Below are positions 5,911 through 5,918 of a stretch of DNA of 5,918 nucleotides, piece by piece (position 1 is the first letter of the stretch; each line of letters opens with the position of its first letter). The stretch is from an uncultured Thermomicrobiales bacterium (lineage in GTDB: Bacteria > Chloroflexota > Chloroflexia > Thermomicrobiales > UBA6265), in assembly GCA_902806395.1 (NCBI GenBank), contig CADCWH010000382.1, positions 1 through 5,918 of the forward strand. The letters run 5' to 3'. The translations under genes and the position numbers were made by a program. Below the pieces are notes generated by a model. It worked only from the letters and a program-made list of their open reading frames with translations. It did no database searches and had not been told where the DNA came from.

Positions 5911-5918
5911 ATGACGCA
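5911..5918 (+). CDS. Probable start of a downstream gene, cut by the window end
   Basis: An ATG at 5911 has GAGGG (5896-5900) ten bases upstream and follows the extended -10 element at 5788-5796. Only two full codons (Met-Thr) are visible, so nothing can be said of the product. An alternative ATG at 5823 is open for 32 codons to the window edge. It lacks a clear SD, and only about 60% of its third positions are G or C, so 5911 is preferred. Confidence 0.25.

Noticed and set aside
5823..5918. ATG at 5823 as the start of the right-hand gene
   Set aside because: No clear SD precedes it, and third-position GC of the 32 codons is near background. The ATG at 5911 with GAGGG fits better.
1..5918. 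tRNA, rRNA, CRISPR array, insertion sequence
   Set aside because: No T-arm or cloverleaf pattern, regularly spaced repeats, transposase motifs or terminal inverted repeats were seen on either strand.

Overview
This is a GC-rich bacterial window, with coding regions strongly biased to G or C at third codon positions. It has three recognisable protein genes, two long gene-poor stretches and the probable start of a fourth gene. The base composition, the dense Shine-Dalgarno (SD) sites and the S9/PD40-type protein would suit a high-GC Chloroflexota (Thermomicrobia-like) or actinobacterial genome. Nothing in the window fixes the taxon, so this is a guess.

Left part, minus strand (about 1-2268): a probable two-gene operon read right to left. 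The first gene (1201-2181) encodes a ten-helix DMT/EamA-family membrane transporter. The second (1-1015, cut by the left edge) encodes an Ada-type protein that repairs alkylated DNA and activates transcription. The transporter stop codon overlaps, as ATGA, an in-frame ATG that opens into the ada reading frame. The two genes are therefore at least co-transcribed and perhaps translationally coupled. A candidate promoter (2240-2268) and a leader hairpin (2204-2222) lie upstream of the transporter. If Ada regulates its own operon, as in other bacteria, the transporter may belong to the response to alkylating agents.

Middle, divergent gap (2182-2816): about 635 bases with no convincing gene. It holds a strong bulged hairpin at 2535-2570.

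Plus strand (2817-5117): a 766-residue cytoplasmic-looking protein. It has seven PD40 beta-propeller repeats, a long acidic disordered linker, and a C-terminal alpha/beta-hydrolase domain of the prolyl oligopeptidase (S9) type. The nucleophile elbow reads GRGYGG instead of GxSxGG, and no histidine is found where the catalytic one is expected. It looks like a catalytically dead S9 homologue, and this is the most interesting observation in the window.

Right part (5118-5918): about 790 bases without a convincing gene. It contains a hairpin just after the S9-like gene, a 20-base near-perfect palindrome (5673-5692), an extended -10 promoter element (5788-5796) and a leader that ends at a probable start codon at 5911, eight bases before the window ends.
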